Source of the DNA: Helicoverpa zea
Lineage: Eukaryota; Arthropoda; Insecta; Lepidoptera; Noctuidae
Length of the DNA stretch: 64,000 nt
Assembly: GCF_022581195.2 (NCBI RefSeq)
Contig: NC_061475.1
Location: 62,001-126,000, forward strand
Direction: 5' to 3'
This document shows positions 62,308-64,000 of this stretch, piece by piece; the first letter of the stretch is position 1; each line of letters opens with the position of its first letter. The position numbers and the translations under genes were made by a program. The notes below the pieces were generated by a model, which was not told the origin of the DNA, did no database searches, and saw only the letters and a program-made list of their open reading frames with translations.

Positions 62308-63195
62308 AAGTCATTATGTTTCGTGAAAGTTTTTTATTATAATCAACAGTCTGAGTGTGTTCATAATTAGGTATCTGGAAGCATTCGATTCTGCATGCAA
62401 TATACTTCTTTCACTAATGCTCCTGCCTGCGATGCAATTTTTATAAATGAATATCTTCATTGGATATCCCAAATGCCCTCTAATATTTATAAAAAAACAT
62501 GATTCAAATTAAAATCGACTCAAAAGTTTGTTAAGGCAAACACATGGCCGTTCAACACACGGTACAACAAAGTAAGGTTTTAAGGCATAAGTTCACCTAC
62601 AACACAGACGTCCGCTTTATTAAAGTCACTGTTACTGTACTTACTTTGATAATAGAACGTGGAAATTCATATTAAACTGTAAAATAAAGAAACTGACGTT
62701 TATGATGTCGGTGAACTTGGGATGTTAAAATATTATCTCCAGCAACCGATAGACTTACAAAACACCCTGACTCCTTATAAAGTAGCATTAAACTAATAGT
62801 ATGCATAGGTCTGATGTTCTCATCTGCTATCCAATCTGCAGTTATTGAATGATCAGCATAGCGTCGCCCGCGCGCTCACCTGCCTCTCGTCTTTAATATA
62901 ATTAACACCTGCGATGAATGCGAAACAAACAAAAAGTCTTCTCGATGAAGATTTGCATATTAATGGGTGTAGTCTTGTTATCGTGTCTGCAGTTGCCACG
63001 CTCCTGTGTCATGTTTTCTCTTCACCATTAACCTGCAAAAACTGACTGCTTTTACATCCCTAGGAAACTCTACCTTCCCTTTTTTTAGCCCCTCTCCGTT
63101 TCTAGGTTACCATCTATCTACATACCCAAATCAAGCGGTTCAGCCTTTTTATCATGACAGCTACAGAAACTGGAATTACATCCCTTAAATTTTCC

Positions 63196-63249
63196 CTTTT
63201 GTATGAGAAACAAGTTGAAGGATACTTCAACTTGTTTCTCATACAAAAG
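63196..63249. repeat. Perfect 25-bp inverted repeat with GATA loop
   Basis: Positions 63196-63220 and 63225-63249 are exact inverse complements around a 4-nt loop (63221-63224). No transposon ends or open frames explain it. Confidence 0.9.
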
Positions 63250-63446
63250 TAAGCATCGAATGCAGTGACATGAATGCGAGTGCTTGTCACGTCGTCAGTG
63301 AGACGGTGCGCCCGCGGCGTGTCGCTCCCGTAACGAACGCATCTCGTGTCCACACCACTGCTAATGTCCACTCATTATGTGCCATCTTTTGCTCATGACC
63401 ATACACTTCACCACTGTTTTATCGTGAAGGTACACTACAGTGTTTT

Positions 63447-63560
63447 TAAGGTTCCGCAGTCTACTGGGAACCCCTATTATTTCGCCATGTCTATCTGTCT
63501 GGCCGTCCGGTTGTCCGTCTGCTCGAGGATAATCTCAGTGACCGTTACGGAGCTGTTTGG
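63447..63560 (+). repeat. Interspersed repeat fragment
   Basis: AGGTTCCGCAGTCTACTGGG, TTTCGCCATGTCTATCTGTC and the CCGTCTGCTCGAGG region match a repeat often seen in moths (recalled). The borders are not clear. Confidence 0.4.
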
Positions 63561-64000
63561 TGCCATTATCTAGATCAAGCACGTCGACAAAGTCGTAAAG
63601 TAAAAAAAAATGGCAGAAAATGTTTTTAAGGGTAGGTTCCCCCCGCCTCCTCCCTCCGATGACAATGCATGTTAGCTATGTGACGTCATCCTAAATCCAA
63701 CGTGACTGAATATACAAGATGGTGGACTAGTTATTTTTAAGCTACCTACCTATACAATATAGGTTGTAACGTTGTACGTTATATTTTGAATATTTAAAAA
63801 TACTAGACTTGCTATATCTCGGCCGCGCGCCGCGAGCCGTGAGCCGTTGACGGGTGACGGAAACCGGTTCGGCGAACTATCCCTCCTATGAGGCGACGCG
63901 AGCAGAGCCGGCGGTCAATCGCGAGACGGTCACGAGCACGACGCCGCGAGCCGATACAGTCTACTACTACTACTGGTCTATGTACATTTTTAACTCGCGA

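Larger units (their letters stand above)
62308..64000. other. Downstream of gene B, no further gene seen
   Basis: Contains the hairpin at 63,196 and a repeat fragment at 63,447. GC- and CpG-rich patches lie at 63,270-63,330 and 63,820-63,960. No third paralogue of genes A and B was found up to the window end. Confidence 0.45.

Noticed and set aside
1..64000. CRISPR arrays, operons, ribosome binding sites, prophage
   Set aside because: The intron-bearing genes, SINEs, Helitrons and poly(A) signals mark this as animal nuclear DNA, and no prokaryotic features were seen.

Overview
The window looks like nuclear DNA of a moth, probably a noctuid. It is AT-rich and intron-bearing, with few genes. 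The repeats are of lepidopteran type: tRNA-derived SINEs ending in GATGAT, Helitrons with 5'-TC and CTAG-3' ends, TA-flanked MITEs and a 5'-truncated LINE. The species cannot be fixed from the sequence alone, and the SINE resemblance is from memory.

Positions 1-48,000 hold no host gene I can support. They contain a LINE 3' end (2.9-3.8 kb), a SINE with an 80-A run inside its target-site duplication (8 kb), a 158-bp Helitron (15 kb), long-TIR MITEs (20.6, 26.1 and 27.0 kb), and two related Helitrons (33.757-36.316 and 38.384-42.309 kb). The second Helitron is split 6 bp from its 5' end by a Ginger-like DNA transposon, which itself carries a broken integrase N-terminus and a SINE. This gives a readable order of insertion.

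From 48.0 to 62.3 kb there are two tandem plus-strand paralogues with the same exon phases. Both encode secreted chymotrypsin-fold proteins in which the positions of catalytic His57, Asp102 and Ser195 are all replaced, so they are serine-protease homologues (pseudoproteases). Gene A has 8 exons and 282 aa, and is essentially signal peptide plus fold. Gene B has 12 or more exons. It adds about 290 aa of unrecognised C-terminal sequence, has a 138-bp tandem repeat that multiplies one exon-intron junction six times, and shows two possible 3' ends. One end reads through to a hydrophobic tail and a poly(A) signal; the other splices over a 25-bp minisatellite to a distal exon.

The remainder (62.3-64 kb) has a perfect 25-bp hairpin, an interspersed repeat and a GC-rich end, but no gene I can support. 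Exon models were built by reading splice sites and phases by eye. They close exactly in frame for both genes, but no transcript evidence was available.
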